Origin: a virus
Direction: 5' to 3' (one strand)
Virus record (IMG/VR): IMGVR_UViG_3300040796_000034
Coordinates: 1 to 64,000 of that record
Length of the DNA stretch: 64,000 nt
The notes below the pieces were generated by a model. That model saw only the letters and a list, made by a program, of their open reading frames with translations, searched no databases and had not been told where the DNA came from. Shown here in pieces: positions 24,682 through 33,296 of this stretch (positions are counted from its first letter, which is position 1; each line of letters starts with the position of its first letter). Made by a program: the position numbers and the translations under genes.

Positions 24682-26376
24682 ATGACTTTAAAAATAAAAG
24701 AGCTAACCAAATATCAACGAGACCTTCTCTGTGTAACGGGACGAGTTGAGACATACATTAATCATCCAGAACGAGAAACCTACCCAGTATCTTGTACAAA
24801 CTACCGATACGACAATAATTTAGGTAATGCTTTGAAATACTTAAGTAAAGCTTTACGAGGTGGAGCGGGTATTAACGTAAATCTTGCAGACTATGTACAA
24901 CCTAATAAGCCTATCATTACAAAGCAGTGGGAGTATGAAATATCAAAATCTCATGCAGATTATGATGCTAACTATGATTCACCTACTTCGTCGTTAGTAG
25001 ATGCTTCAAGTGAATATATAAAGATAATCACTGTTGCAGACTCTATGGAAGAAAGCGACCAAGGTTGCGTATCTATTGAAGACTCTTGGATACTTTTTTA
25101 TGAATATTTAGTAAATTTGTACAGTGTTTATGTTAAGTTATCTTATTTAAGAGCTAGGGGTACAACTAACGATAAAGGGTTAACAGCCTCGGGGCCTTAT
25201 ACGTTCCTAAAGTTTTATGAGTCTCTATACATCTACTACAAAGAACCAAGTTTAACCAATATAATCAAACTCTTTGGTACTCTTAATGAGTGTATCCGTA
25301 GAGGAGGAGTGTACAAGAACGGTATTATTACTTTCTCATACCCTAGTTACGGCTCCTATGTTGACGAATATCTTGATATCCCATTAGAAGATATTCCGGG
25401 AAGTGGTAAGAAAAAACTAATAGTAAACAGTAATCTATTGACACAAGATAAACAGTTTTTTGATATGTTAGCAGAGAAAGTGAACTCTAATAACATAATG
25501 CTTGTCAAAGAGCGTTTAGATAAAGAAGGTAAACCATTAGAGATTAATGTCTGTAACGGTATCTACTTTAGGGAAAGAGGTACTTGCTTACTTAATCACG
25601 TCAACCTCGGTATGTGTCTAACCCCTAAAGATATAGTAGATGCGTTTCGATTAGGTATGAATCTTTTAGTAGATTTGCATTTTAAATGGAAAAGACCCGA
25701 CCAGTATTTATCTGCAAACGATGATAAACAAGTAGCACTCGGTGTAGTAGGATTAGCAAACTTTTTATCTTTTCACGACATCTCTTACCTAAAATTTACT
25801 GAAGGATTAAAGAACCGGGTTAATGGAGTGCCTGCTGAAAGTTTAGAAGCAAACAAGTGGATTGACAGTCTTTTTCAAGGTTATTCAGTTGCTACAGAAA
25901 TAGCTAAGAATTGGGGTATTGAAAGAGCTTTTACAATTGAACCTACTCAGTCTTGTGCATATCGACATACAGACTTACTAGGAAATACAGTATGCCGGAA
26001 TATCTATCCACCACATCATAATGTAGTGAAGAGAAGAGGGCATACAGTTAAAGAATTGTCTAAAACATACCATCATGGTCTTGTAGAGACTGTACCAGAT
26101 GTATTGGAAGATAGTCATAAAAACAATATTAATATCCTTCAGACTCTCTGTGAGTCCTGGCAAAAGATGATGGATAGTACAGGATTAAGTCACTGTATTA
26201 GCTATGACATCTATGAACCTGTTACAGGTGATTGGGTTTTAAATTTTATAGAAAACAGCCCTTTATGGACTACTTACTATGTAAGGACTGGAGAGATAGA
26301 TATGTCTGTTATGGACAAAGGGATGTGTTCAATAAATAAAGATGATAAAGAGGACTGCACGGCTTGTAGTGAATAG
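24682..26376 (+). CDS. nrdA: ribonucleotide reductase large subunit (NrdA-like)
   Basis: Reduces ribonucleotides to deoxyribonucleotides with the small subunit encoded next. In 564 residues the class I/II active-site landmarks occur in order: VSCTNYR near residue 32 (first cysteine of the redox pair), INVCNGIYF near residue 293 (thiyl-radical cysteine region), TCLLNHVNLG near residue 306 (second cysteine), and EPTQSCAYRHTD near residue 421. The C-terminal DCTACSE gives the shuttle cysteines. The protein is shorter than cellular NrdA (about 760) and lacks an ATP-cone. In E. coli the radical motif is NLCLEI; here the Glu is Gly. The next gene encodes a small subunit, which supports class I despite class II-like brevity. 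Confidence 0.85.
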   Translation: MTLKIKELTKYQRDLLCVTGRVETYINHPERETYPVSCTNYRYDNNLGNALKYLSKALRGGAGINVNLADYVQPNKPIITKQWEYEISKSHADYDANYDSPTSSLVDASSEYIKIITVADSMEESDQGCVSIEDSWILFYEYLVNLYSVYVKLSYLRARGTTNDKGLTASGPYTFLKFYESLYIYYKEPSLTNIIKLFGTLNECIRRGGVYKNGIITFSYPSYGSYVDEYLDIPLEDIPGSGKKKLIVNSNLLTQDKQFFDMLAEKVNSNNIMLVKERLDKEGKPLEINVCNGIYFRERGTCLLNHVNLGMCLTPKDIVDAFRLGMNLLVDLHFKWKRPDQYLSANDDKQVALGVVGLANFLSFHDISYLKFTEGLKNRVNGVPAESLEANKWIDSLFQGYSVATEIAKNWGIERAFTIEPTQSCAYRHTDLLGNTVCRNIYPPHHNVVKRRGHTVKELSKTYHHGLVETVPDVLEDSHKNNINILQTLCESWQKMMDSTGLSHCISYDIYEPVTGDWVLNFIENSPLWTTYYVRTGEIDMSVMDKGMCSINKDDKEDCTACSE

Positions 26377-26401
26377 AGATATGTTATATTGATAGAATCT
26401 T

Positions 26402-26428
26402 GCCCATCATTCGGTGGGCTTCTTTATT
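26402..26428 (+). terminator. hairpin with T-rich tail between the two reductase genes
   Basis: Stem GCCCATC / GGTGGGC (7 bp with one G-T pair), loop ATTC, followed by TTCTTTATT. It lies 16 bases before the ATG of the small subunit and could attenuate transcription, so that the two subunits are produced in different amounts. Confidence 0.7.
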
Positions 26429-26443
26429 CTATTCAAAAATTAA

Positions 26444-27185
26444 TATGAACCAGACTAATTATCTAAACTTGCTTTCTCAACGTGCCAATTACTCTCAAAG
26501 TTCACAGTCAGTAAATGGGTATGAATGGGTTGCTCATAAAATGCCCTTAGATACACTTTACGAGAAAAACCAGGCAATGATGGGGAGAGTTGTAAACCTT
26601 GCATTACAGCTTGAAATACCTGTTGGAAATTGGATATCTGAAGCAATTAAAAAAAATCTAGTAGATGACCCGGTTGCTAAAAAACTTTTATTGAGTAATG
26701 TAGGTGATGAGACTGTACACTATAAAGCTTTTGAAAATCTGTATCATCAGTACATTAACAAAAAAGATGACGAAGCTGTACAACTAGGAAAACAGTGGGT
26801 AGATAATAAAGAGCATCCTGTATTAAAATCTTTTGTTGCAGAGAATGGAGTCTTTTTAATTACGTTAACGTTAATGAGACTGATTGAAGAGAATGAGTCT
26901 GTCTTTACTGTTTGTGTGAATGTCTCTAAAGATGAGATACGTCACATACATACTAATAGACAAGTGTTAGAAGACTTGAACTATTCTTTTATTTCACCTT
27001 CTTTAGATAAACTCAGAAAAGATACAGTGTCATATTTAGTTAATGGAATACCTCAAAAAAGAAAGTTTGAACAAGCTAGTGATGATTTAATGAGTACAGG
27101 TAGGAGTAAATTCTTATCCAGACTTACTACAGTTGCTTCAGAACTATCTCCTTTTGAATCTCCGAACAATGCTTTAGGTTATTAA
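26444..27185 (+). CDS. nrdB: ribonucleotide reductase small subunit, R2c-like (Phe in place of radical Tyr)
   Basis: ATG at 26444 gives 246 residues (MNQTNYLNLL). An upstream TTG at 26400 would run through the terminator stem and is rejected. Ferritin-like dimetal ligands can be assigned: Glu57, Glu89 and His92 (VGDETVHYKAF), Glu133 and Glu164/His167 (KDEIRHIHT). The E. coli sequence SETIHSRSY places the radical tyrosine where this protein has Phe96, and the first ligand is Glu rather than Asp. Both changes are hallmarks of the Chlamydia-type class Ic protein, which uses a Mn/Fe cofactor. At 246 residues it is short for R2 (about 350). The C-terminus ends SPNNALGY. Confidence 0.8.
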
Positions 27186-27379
27186 TGAAACATCTTGCAT
27201 ATAGTATGGATGCCTTAATTCCTGGCTTGTACATCTGGTTAGGTTTTGTATTTATTCGTATAGGTGGTTGTAAAGCAGAGAAAAACTACCCAAGTACGAT
27301 AAAAAGTTTAACAGGTGTGTGTTTAGTTTTACCAGGATATAAGATATACACGACTTATAAAGAAAATTACACGGTTTAG
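27185..27379 (+). CDS. small hydrophobic protein (64 aa)
   Basis: 64 residues with two weakly hydrophobic stretches (LIPGLYIWLGFVFIRIGG and SLTGVCLVLPGYKIYTT). It begins on the last base of the small-subunit gene and ends 6 bases before the RNA ligase, so it is in the same operon. It could sit at the membrane; function unknown. Confidence 0.55.
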   Translation: MKHLAYSMDALIPGLYIWLGFVFIRIGGCKAEKNYPSTIKSLTGVCLVLPGYKIYTTYKENYTV

Positions 27380-27385
27380 TAAATT

Positions 27386-28420
27386 ATGTCAAGAAAACTA
27401 ATTACTTTACGAAAAATTGAAGATATTAAACCTATAGAAGATGCTGATTTTATTGAGATAGCTGTAGTAGATGGTTGGAACGTAGTTGTAAAGAAAGGTG
27501 AATTTAACGTAGGTGATTATGCTGTTTATGCAGAGATAGATAGCTTCATACCTCACGAGTTAGCGCCGTTTTTGTCCACGGGAACCATGCCTAAAGTTTA
27601 TAAAGGTGTAGAAGGTCAAAGACTTAAAACTAAACGTCTTAAAGGTGTTTATAGTCAAGGTTTACTCTTACCTTTTGAAACTCTTTTAGACAAAGACTTA
27701 AGTCAATCATTAAATGTGAAATACTATGACCCGTTTGAGACTAGAGAGAAAAAGTTATCTACAGAAGCTCTTAGTAAATTTCCTTCATTTATTCCAAAAA
27801 CCGACCTTGAAAGAGTTCAAAACCTTAAGAGAGACTTTAATATTTGGAAAGATAGTCAACTAGAGTTTGAAGTGACAGAAAAACTTGACGGTAGCTCTGT
27901 TACTATTTTTCTGGATAAGTCAGAATTAGAAAAAGGTATCTCTGTATTAAGAGTTGCTAGTAGAAAAGAGGTTAAAAAAGATATACCAGAATCTATTTTT
28001 TGGACAGGTGTTAGGAATGAAAAAATAGATGAGTTATTTCTCTCATATAAAGATGCAAAGAAATATGCTCTTCAAGGCGAGCTTTTAGGAAATAAGACAG
28101 GTTCAACAGGTAGAAATATTTATAGTGTAGAAGATTACTCTATTTATATTTTTGATGTATTTGATATTTTAAATGGACGTTATTTAACTTCTAGTGAAAG
28201 AAATAAAGTTTTAGATGATGTAGGTATTTCTATTAATCAAAGAGTTCCTTGTATTAATCAACAGGCGACTCTTTCTAACTTTGAAAACGAGTTACTTTCA
28301 GCAGATGGTATCTCAAAAATCGCTAAAGTTAAGAGAGAGGGTCTTGCCTATAAATGTCTTTCTGATACAAACATTCGATTTAAAATTATCTCAAATAAAT
28401 GGTTATTAAAATATGATTAA
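27386..28420 (+). CDS. ATP-dependent RNA ligase, Rnl5/DraRnl-like with N-terminal OB module
   Basis: 344 residues. The first 100 (IEIAVVDGWNVVVKKGEFNV, then GDYAVYAEIDSFIP) resemble the N-terminal OB module of the Deinococcus RNA ligase (Rnl5) family. The nucleotidyltransferase core follows: motif I EKLDGSSVTIF near residue 165 with the adenylated Lys, VASRKE (motif Ia), YALQGELLG (motif III), YSIYIFDVF (IIIa), EGLAYKCL (IV) and RFKIIS (V). All motifs needed for activity are present. Rnl5 enzymes seal nicks with a 3'-OH RNA end. It is one of two unlike RNA ligases in the window, the other at 34254. Together with the Thg1-like enzyme it points to tRNA or RNA repair. Confidence 0.85.
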   Translation: MSRKLITLRKIEDIKPIEDADFIEIAVVDGWNVVVKKGEFNVGDYAVYAEIDSFIPHELAPFLSTGTMPKVYKGVEGQRLKTKRLKGVYSQGLLLPFETLLDKDLSQSLNVKYYDPFETREKKLSTEALSKFPSFIPKTDLERVQNLKRDFNIWKDSQLEFEVTEKLDGSSVTIFLDKSELEKGISVLRVASRKEVKKDIPESIFWTGVRNEKIDELFLSYKDAKKYALQGELLGNKTGSTGRNIYSVEDYSIYIFDVFDILNGRYLTSSERNKVLDDVGISINQRVPCINQQATLSNFENELLSADGISKIAKVKREGLAYKCLSDTNIRFKIISNKWLLKYD

Positions 28421-28855
28421 ACAATATTCGATTGCAATTAATTTTAACGATAATGATTTTTTACAAGGGTTTATAGAGTTTTTGATTCATTATTTACTTT
28501 AATTAAAGCTAATAATTACAACAATCATCTAAAAGATACTTTAGAAAACTTAGAAAAACTTACAGATGTTAATAATAAAGAGTTTTTAAAATCACAAATA
28601 CTATCTCTTCTATCTTTTGATAAAACTCTTTTAGAAGACACCTTTGACTATCAAGATTACTTTGAAAAAACATTAAAACAAGTTTTAGTGAATGAAGAGG
28701 TACAGACTTTTATTGAAGATAGCGTAAAAGATATTAAAACCAACACTTATTGGTATAATCAAGAGTTTTATATTTTAGATATTTATGTAATACCAGATAA
28801 TCGATTTGCAGATAACCATGATTACCGGATGTTTCACAAAATCTCAGTAATTTAA
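28413..28855 (+). pseudogene. unknown gene split by a -1 frame change in a T5 run
   Basis: The ATG at 28413 overlaps the RNA ligase end and encodes MIKQYSIAINFNDNDFLQGF, then stops after 29 residues. Moving to the -1 frame within the five T residues at 28479-28483 opens a frame running to TAA at 28855, giving about 148 residues in all (DSLFTLIKANNYNNHL, later FHKISVI). The second part has normal codon use for this genome and is closely packed against the next ATG. No family recognised. It is a frameshift mutant, a recoded gene or a sequence error. Confidence 0.65.
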
Positions 28856-28856
28856 T

Positions 28857-29363
28857 ATGACAGGAAATATTTTAGCAGTTAATATTGGACAAAAATCTGT
28901 ACAACTAACTTGTATTTCGGGTAAACTTGATAAAGTAGAGGGTCTTTTTAGTAAGATTTCTTTTGCTAATGAAGGTTTAATCAGAAGTTTTTCAGATAAC
29001 TTTAAAAAAATATGTCTAGTGAAGCATATAAATCAAATTGTTATCTCAAACTTAGGACCATATAGTACCTATTCACAGGGTCTTGTACATGGATTTATTT
29101 ACTCTTTTGTGACTAATAATTCTCGATTTATTAAATTTGATATTTACAGTAAAGAGGGTGTTATAGATGCTATGGGAATTGATAGATACTCCGAATATTT
29201 TAGAAAACCTTACGATAGTCTTACTACCAAAGAAGTTAATGACTATTTAGATACACATCCTTTACTCGAAAAGATTAGTTATGTAAATCCAAGTAATAGA
29301 GGTACTCGATATTCTGATGTTTTAGCGTATCACTGTTTAGAAGAGGTTTTACAAAATGACTGA
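28857..29363 (+). CDS. RuvC-fold paralogue 1, catalytic residues replaced
   Basis: 168 residues. Aligned by eye with the RuvC-like protein at 29871: ILAVNIGQKS replaces IIAIDTGLQR (Asp to Asn), IVISNLGPYSTYSQGL replaces FLVYEYPCFTNKTSQI (Glu to Asn), and TRYSDVLAYHCLEEVL replaces ELDDTIDAIAIALVTY (one Asp kept). The strand-helix order is preserved, so it looks like a Holliday-junction-resolvase fold that has lost its metal site. It could bind junctions or partner the active enzyme. It overlaps the next gene by 8 bases. This relation is my inference from short motifs. Confidence 0.5.
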   Translation: MTGNILAVNIGQKSVQLTCISGKLDKVEGLFSKISFANEGLIRSFSDNFKKICLVKHINQIVISNLGPYSTYSQGLVHGFIYSFVTNNSRFIKFDIYSKEGVIDAMGIDRYSEYFRKPYDSLTTKEVNDYLDTHPLLEKISYVNPSNRGTRYSDVLAYHCLEEVLQND

Positions 29364-29883
29364 CACTAATATTCTTGTAGGAAATATCTTACCTAAATCA
29401 GTACAAATATCTTTAATTGAAAGAGTTTCTGTTAATAATACTTTCTATAATCGAATTATTAGTACAGACAAAAAAATTAAATACAGTAAAGAAGTTGACC
29501 CTTACAATTTTATTGATTTATTAATGAAATGTTTTTATCATAAAATGTTGAGTAAAGATAAGCTTGATACTAGGCTCGTTTTTTCTAATATTGGACCATT
29601 TTCATACAATAACTTAGCTTTTTTTAAAGGTTTACTTAAAGGTTTGAATAGAGAATATACTCTTATAGATTGGAAAAAAGTTTGTCTGCATATACGGGAT
29701 GACTTAGGTATTAAAAATCGAATACCTGAGCCAATGACTAAGGAAACGATAGACTCCTACATCGATAACAATCTAATGTTAAAGTCAGAGAACGTAGAAT
29801 ACTTAAATTTTGATATAAATAGGTCAAGATATGCTGATGCAATTGCGTTTTATTATTTACGAAACTACTTATGCCAAACATAA
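29356..29883 (+). CDS. RuvC-fold paralogue 2, catalytic residues replaced
   Basis: 175 residues, clearly related to the preceding protein: NILVGNILPKSVQISLIE at the N-terminus, LVFSNIGPFSYNNLAFFKGL near residue 72, and SRYADAIAFYYLRNYL at the C-terminus. As in paralogue 1 the first Asp is Asn and the central Glu is Asn. The start overlaps the previous gene by 8 bases, and the end overlaps the RuvC-like gene by 13 bases, so the three are translated together, consistent with one complex. Confidence 0.5.
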   Translation: MTDTNILVGNILPKSVQISLIERVSVNNTFYNRIISTDKKIKYSKEVDPYNFIDLLMKCFYHKMLSKDKLDTRLVFSNIGPFSYNNLAFFKGLLKGLNREYTLIDWKKVCLHIRDDLGIKNRIPEPMTKETIDSYIDNNLMLKSENVEYLNFDINRSRYADAIAFYYLRNYLCQT

Positions 29884-30401
29884 TAGCAATTGATACTGGA
29901 TTACAAAGACTCGGTTATTGTCATTTACGCTATAACGATACCGGGTTTGAATTAAAAAATTACGGTACATTTGAAACAAGTAATAAAGACTGTAGAGGAA
30001 AAAGACTTTACAATATTCGACAATTTTTACTAGGTGAGCTTTTTGTAATTCCCAATTATAGTTTTAAAGATGTTTATGAATTTGTAAATTTTTTAGTTTA
30101 TGAATACCCATGTTTTACTAATAAGACAAGTCAAATTTTAGGAACCGTGATAGGTGTTATTGAATCCTCTTATTTTGAATATGAGTATAAAGAAGCTTTA
30201 TCTATTTCACCTACAGAAGTTAAAAAGAAAATCTTCGGAAAAGGTACTGCAAGTAAAAATCAAGTTAAAATTGGCGTTATAAGAAAACTTCAAGAATATA
30301 ACATTGAGTTAGATTTATCAAAAGAGCTTGACGATACCATAGATGCTATTGCAATTGCTTTAGTAACTTATGAAGATTTAAAATCAGATATAAACCCTTA
30401 A
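29871..30401 (+). CDS. RuvC-like Holliday junction resolvase
   Basis: 176 residues with the four RuvC carboxylates: IIAIDTGLQRLGYC (Asp7), FLVYEYPCF near residue 76 (Glu), and ELDDTIDAIAIAL near residue 155 (two Asp). The segment between them contains ISPTEVKKKIFGKGTASKNQ, which corresponds to the yxPxEVKkxvtGxGxAxKxQV signature of RuvC. Length equals bacterial RuvC. Resolvases cut branched DNA before packaging and resolve recombination intermediates. It is the third of three consecutive related genes. Confidence 0.8.
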   Translation: MPNIIAIDTGLQRLGYCHLRYNDTGFELKNYGTFETSNKDCRGKRLYNIRQFLLGELFVIPNYSFKDVYEFVNFLVYEYPCFTNKTSQILGTVIGVIESSYFEYEYKEALSISPTEVKKKIFGKGTASKNQVKIGVIRKLQEYNIELDLSKELDDTIDAIAIALVTYEDLKSDINP

Positions 30402-30423
30402 ATCATGTGTTATTAAGAAGACT

Positions 30424-30969
30424 ATGAAAATAGAAAACTACAAAAAGTTTATTAAGACTACAGCGATATACCCTAAAGATATAGAAGTTGAATATCTTGT
30501 ACTAGGACTATTTGGAGAAGCTGGTGAACTCTGCAATCTCTATAAAAAAGTTTTAAGAGATAATCTATCTAAAGAAGGTTGGGTTATTAAGTTTAAGAAA
30601 GAGTTAGGAGACTTCTTCTGGTATTTATATTCACTTGAAAACTGTGGATATTTAAAAGCTAAAATAATCGATGACTCCTCTTACTCAAGAAATCAGTTAT
30701 CAATAGAGGACTCTTTAATTGACTTGTCAATCACACTTTCCGTAATTATGAAAGATATAAATAGTGAAAGATGTTACGCTAAAGAACAAAATAGGAAAGT
30801 TTCCTACATTAAAACTGTTCCAGATACATTAGATTTTAGTGGATTTGTTTATAACATAATTGAAAATCAGCTAAACTCCTCTATTGAAGAAATCTTACAA
30901 ATTAATGTAGATAAACTATCCTCTCGTAAAGAACGGGGTGTATTAGGGGGTAGCGGTGATAATAGATAA
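30424..30969 (+). CDS. MazG-like nucleotide pyrophosphohydrolase
   Basis: 181 residues. The N-terminal half has YLVLGLFGEAGELCNLYKK near residue 23 (E-x2-E metal motif) and FKKELGDFFWYLYSL near residue 57 (E-x2-D), the alpha-helical MazG/all-alpha NTP pyrophosphohydrolase pattern. Phage MazG proteins hydrolyse dNTPs or (p)ppGpp-related nucleotides and can reshape host nucleotide pools. The C-terminal 80 residues are not recognised. It follows the RuvC-like gene by 22 bases. Confidence 0.75.
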   Translation: MKIENYKKFIKTTAIYPKDIEVEYLVLGLFGEAGELCNLYKKVLRDNLSKEGWVIKFKKELGDFFWYLYSLENCGYLKAKIIDDSSYSRNQLSIEDSLIDLSITLSVIMKDINSERCYAKEQNRKVSYIKTVPDTLDFSGFVYNIIENQLNSSIEEILQINVDKLSSRKERGVLGGSGDNR

Positions 30970-30970
30970 A

Positions 30971-30984
30971 TTAGAAGCTTCTAA
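30971..30984. other. perfect 14-base palindrome at a convergent junction
   Basis: TTAGAAGCTTCTAA lies between the stop of the MazG-like gene and the stop of the minus-strand gene at 31001. It has no loop, so it may be a protein site rather than a terminator. Confidence 0.4.
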
Positions 30985-31000
30985 GGTTTGATAAAGTAAA

Positions 31001-31990
31001 CTAATTTTCTAAAGCAAGAGACTCTATCTCAGATACAGATAAGTGAATAATGTCAAGATAGTCGCCCCACCCTCGTACAAAAGAATCTTCATAAACACCC
31101 GTACCTAGTGATGTCATATAGAAAAATCTATATTTTTTTTCATTAGGTATGGATTTTTTATGATGTACAAGTACAAAACCTTTATAAATAGGTGTATCTA
31201 TCTTCATGTAAAAGTTTTCCATTGTTACATATCGAGGCGTAACTTTTTCATATTCCAGAAAAGACTTACTATCCAGTAAAGTAAGCTTGTCTATAATATT
31301 TTTTAAACAATCTCTTTTAGAGATAAAAGTATCTTCCATTTTAGTTAGGTACTGTTTATGTAAATTTAGTTTGTCAAAGTATTCTTTTACTGTAAAATAA
31401 TTATCTGGATTTCTTATATCATTGGAAATCCTATTATCAGAATACTTGTGCTGTATTTGTAAAACGGCTCTACGTCTAGGTCTTGTAAAATACTCTTGAA
31501 TGTAAGGGTTTACATAAAAACCATACTTTTGAGTATCTAAATGGTACTTAATAATTACATCACTTCTACCTAAAACAAACAGTCTTCTTTTGTAATTCTT
31601 ACTCCAAGCCTTTACTAATTCAAGAGGTTCCTCCATATTTACCAAAGTTATAAACTCTTCAGTAGATATATAGAAATAAGACTCTCTTCTATACGAGAAA
31701 GCCTGTAAAGCTACTTCAAACTTGTCCGGCATTAGTGAATAAAATTTAGGTACTACAATACTTTCTCTAACCACTTTGACGCTGGTTCTATTTAATTTTT
31801 CAGTAGCTTTTTCATATTTTTTCTCTAACTTAGTAAGGTCTATACAAGACTTAATATTGTGTTTCTTTTTTACATTTTTCACACCTCTCAAATATCGACT
31901 ATTTCGTAACTTTTCGTTTGGCGCGACAGTAGGTAGTTCACAGTTTTTTACATATTCTTTTGCAATTAAGTATCTTTTAGTTAAACTCAT
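31001..31990 (-). CDS. unknown protein after the portal gene
   Basis: 329 residues, no family recognised. It starts 1 base after the portal stop, so the two are one operon. The N-terminal 60 residues are basic and helical (KRYLIAKEYVKNC); the middle contains many Tyr and Arg (FTRPRRRAVLQIQHKYSDN). The place next to the portal suggests a head or connector protein. Confidence 0.65.
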   Translation of the reverse strand: MSLTKRYLIAKEYVKNCELPTVAPNEKLRNSRYLRGVKNVKKKHNIKSCIDLTKLEKKYEKATEKLNRTSVKVVRESIVVPKFYSLMPDKFEVALQAFSYRRESYFYISTEEFITLVNMEEPLELVKAWSKNYKRRLFVLGRSDVIIKYHLDTQKYGFYVNPYIQEYFTRPRRRAVLQIQHKYSDNRISNDIRNPDNYFTVKEYFDKLNLHKQYLTKMEDTFISKRDCLKNIIDKLTLLDSKSFLEYEKVTPRYVTMENFYMKIDTPIYKGFVLVHHKKSIPNEKKYRFFYMTSLGTGVYEDSFVRGWGDYLDIIHLSVSEIESLALEN

Positions 31991-31991
31991 A

Positions 31992-33296
31992 TTAATAAGA
32001 CTTACTTTGATTTTCTAATTCTTTAAGGACTTTACTTATTTCATCTGTAGGAATTGTAGGGTTCTTTTCTGTAGGAGGTAAGCCTAGTAAATCTCTTATT
32101 TTACTTTGGATAACCGGGTCATTCGGGTCAAAAATTTGCATACTAATAGCAGTATAGATATTTTGTAGTAAAACCATTTCTGAATTAGGTTCGCTTGCAT
32201 AATCTAAATGAAACTTTCCGTAATTTTCTTTTTGACCGTAGTTTAAAATAATGAGAGGTTTACAAATTTTTTCAATAAACTCTTCTTGTATTTGTTTTAC
32301 TACAGAGTGTACAGTTGAATCTAGTATATGATGATGTCTCTGAGATAACCCGGCCATCCCGAATGAACCAGAACCCTCTTCAAAGACCAAGGAAGGCACG
32401 CCAAAGGCTCTTGTTATGTATTTATCTAAAAGAGGTAGAACACTTTGCCAAAAGCTATTTCCGTCAGGGATTTTAAGACCTTCGATACGAACACCGTTAT
32501 CGACTACTAGAACCGAATTATTTTCGATATTCTGAAGTTGACGAAACACTCGTTCATCTTTACTCATTCTAAGAGGTTGACCATCTGAACCTGTAATAGT
32601 ATTACCAAAAGAATCTTTTACTTCACTGTATGATGAAGATACACTAGGGTCAACGTAAGCTACTGTAATACCTGTTGCTAGATTTTTTCCAGCAACTACC
32701 ATATCTCCAATAATTGCTTTTTTAGCTTGGTAATATGGGTAAGCCCTTTTACATTCAGGACTACCGTAAGGGTTGTTGAAGTTAGCGGTATATCCATTCA
32801 CAATATGAATACATTTTCTGTAAGGTATATTCACCGTGCTTTTGTTTAAAGTTTTATAAAGAATCCATTGAAGATACCCTTTACGACCTTTAAACGAAAC
32901 TTTACAAGGGTCTAATATATTTACTCGTTCAAGAACCCATTTACGATTAAAAGGTTTAAGACTTACTTCTGCAACAGAAAATCCAAGAGCCATCGCTGAA
33001 GCTAATTGACCAATAATACTACTCATACTTTCATTCATGTTTTCAAAATTACTTTGAATAAATTTCTGTATGATAGGGTCATCGTTTTGATAAGAACCAA
33101 ATACAATAGTAGCTCTTAGTGCTTTCAGTTCGCTACAAGACTTTGCAATAGGGTCTTTATTTAAAAATTGAATATATTCTGATAAAAGATTTTCATCATT
33201 GACTCTGTGTATCTCAGTTAACGTATCAGAAGATACTTGATTAATCTTAGGGGAGAACTGTGTTTGATAGTTTAATTGATTTAAGGTATAATCCAT
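31992..33296 (-). CDS. portal protein, DUF935 (Mu gp29-like)
   Basis: 434 residues. The sequence follows the DUF935 portal family: an N-terminal helical region with DPIAKSCSELKALRATIVFG, SIIGQLASAMALGFSVAEVS near residue 95, KGYLQWILYKTLNKS near residue 140, NPYGSPECKRAYPYYQAKK near residue 175, and ITRAFGVPSLVFEEGSGSFG near residue 294. The portal dodecamer is the DNA gate of the head and joins it to the tail. The length matches this family (about 430-510). It sits apart from the other head genes, with plus-strand genes on both sides. No other packaging gene is in the window. Confidence 0.85.
   Translation of the reverse strand: MDYTLNQLNYQTQFSPKINQVSSDTLTEIHRVNDENLLSEYIQFLNKDPIAKSCSELKALRATIVFGSYQNDDPIIQKFIQSNFENMNESMSSIIGQLASAMALGFSVAEVSLKPFNRKWVLERVNILDPCKVSFKGRKGYLQWILYKTLNKSTVNIPYRKCIHIVNGYTANFNNPYGSPECKRAYPYYQAKKAIIGDMVVAGKNLATGITVAYVDPSVSSSYSEVKDSFGNTITGSDGQPLRMSKDERVFRQLQNIENNSVLVVDNGVRIEGLKIPDGNSFWQSVLPLLDKYITRAFGVPSLVFEEGSGSFGMAGLSQRHHHILDSTVHSVVKQIQEEFIEKICKPLIILNYGQKENYGKFHLDYASEPNSEMVLLQNIYTAISMQIFDPNDPVIQSKIRDLLGLPPTEKNPTIPTDEISKVLKELENQSKSY
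33264..33292 (+). promoter_or_regulatory. sigma70-type promoter inside the portal N-terminal codons
   Basis: TTGATA (33264-33269), a 17-base spacer and TATAAT (33287-33292) give a near-consensus vegetative promoter on the plus strand. Transcription would begin near 33299 and read the genes from 33331 onward. It overlaps the start of the minus-strand portal gene. Confidence 0.65.

Noticed and set aside
26400-26443. TTG start 14 codons upstream of the reductase small subunit
   Set aside because: The stretch runs through a terminator hairpin and has no ribosome binding site; the ATG at 26444 gives the natural N-terminus.
19465-30969. 2-aminoadenine (Z) genome pathway, suggested by an unusual family A polymerase plus a MazG-like gene
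   Set aside because: No PurZ or DatZ homologue is visible in the window, and the polymerase variant alone is not diagnostic.
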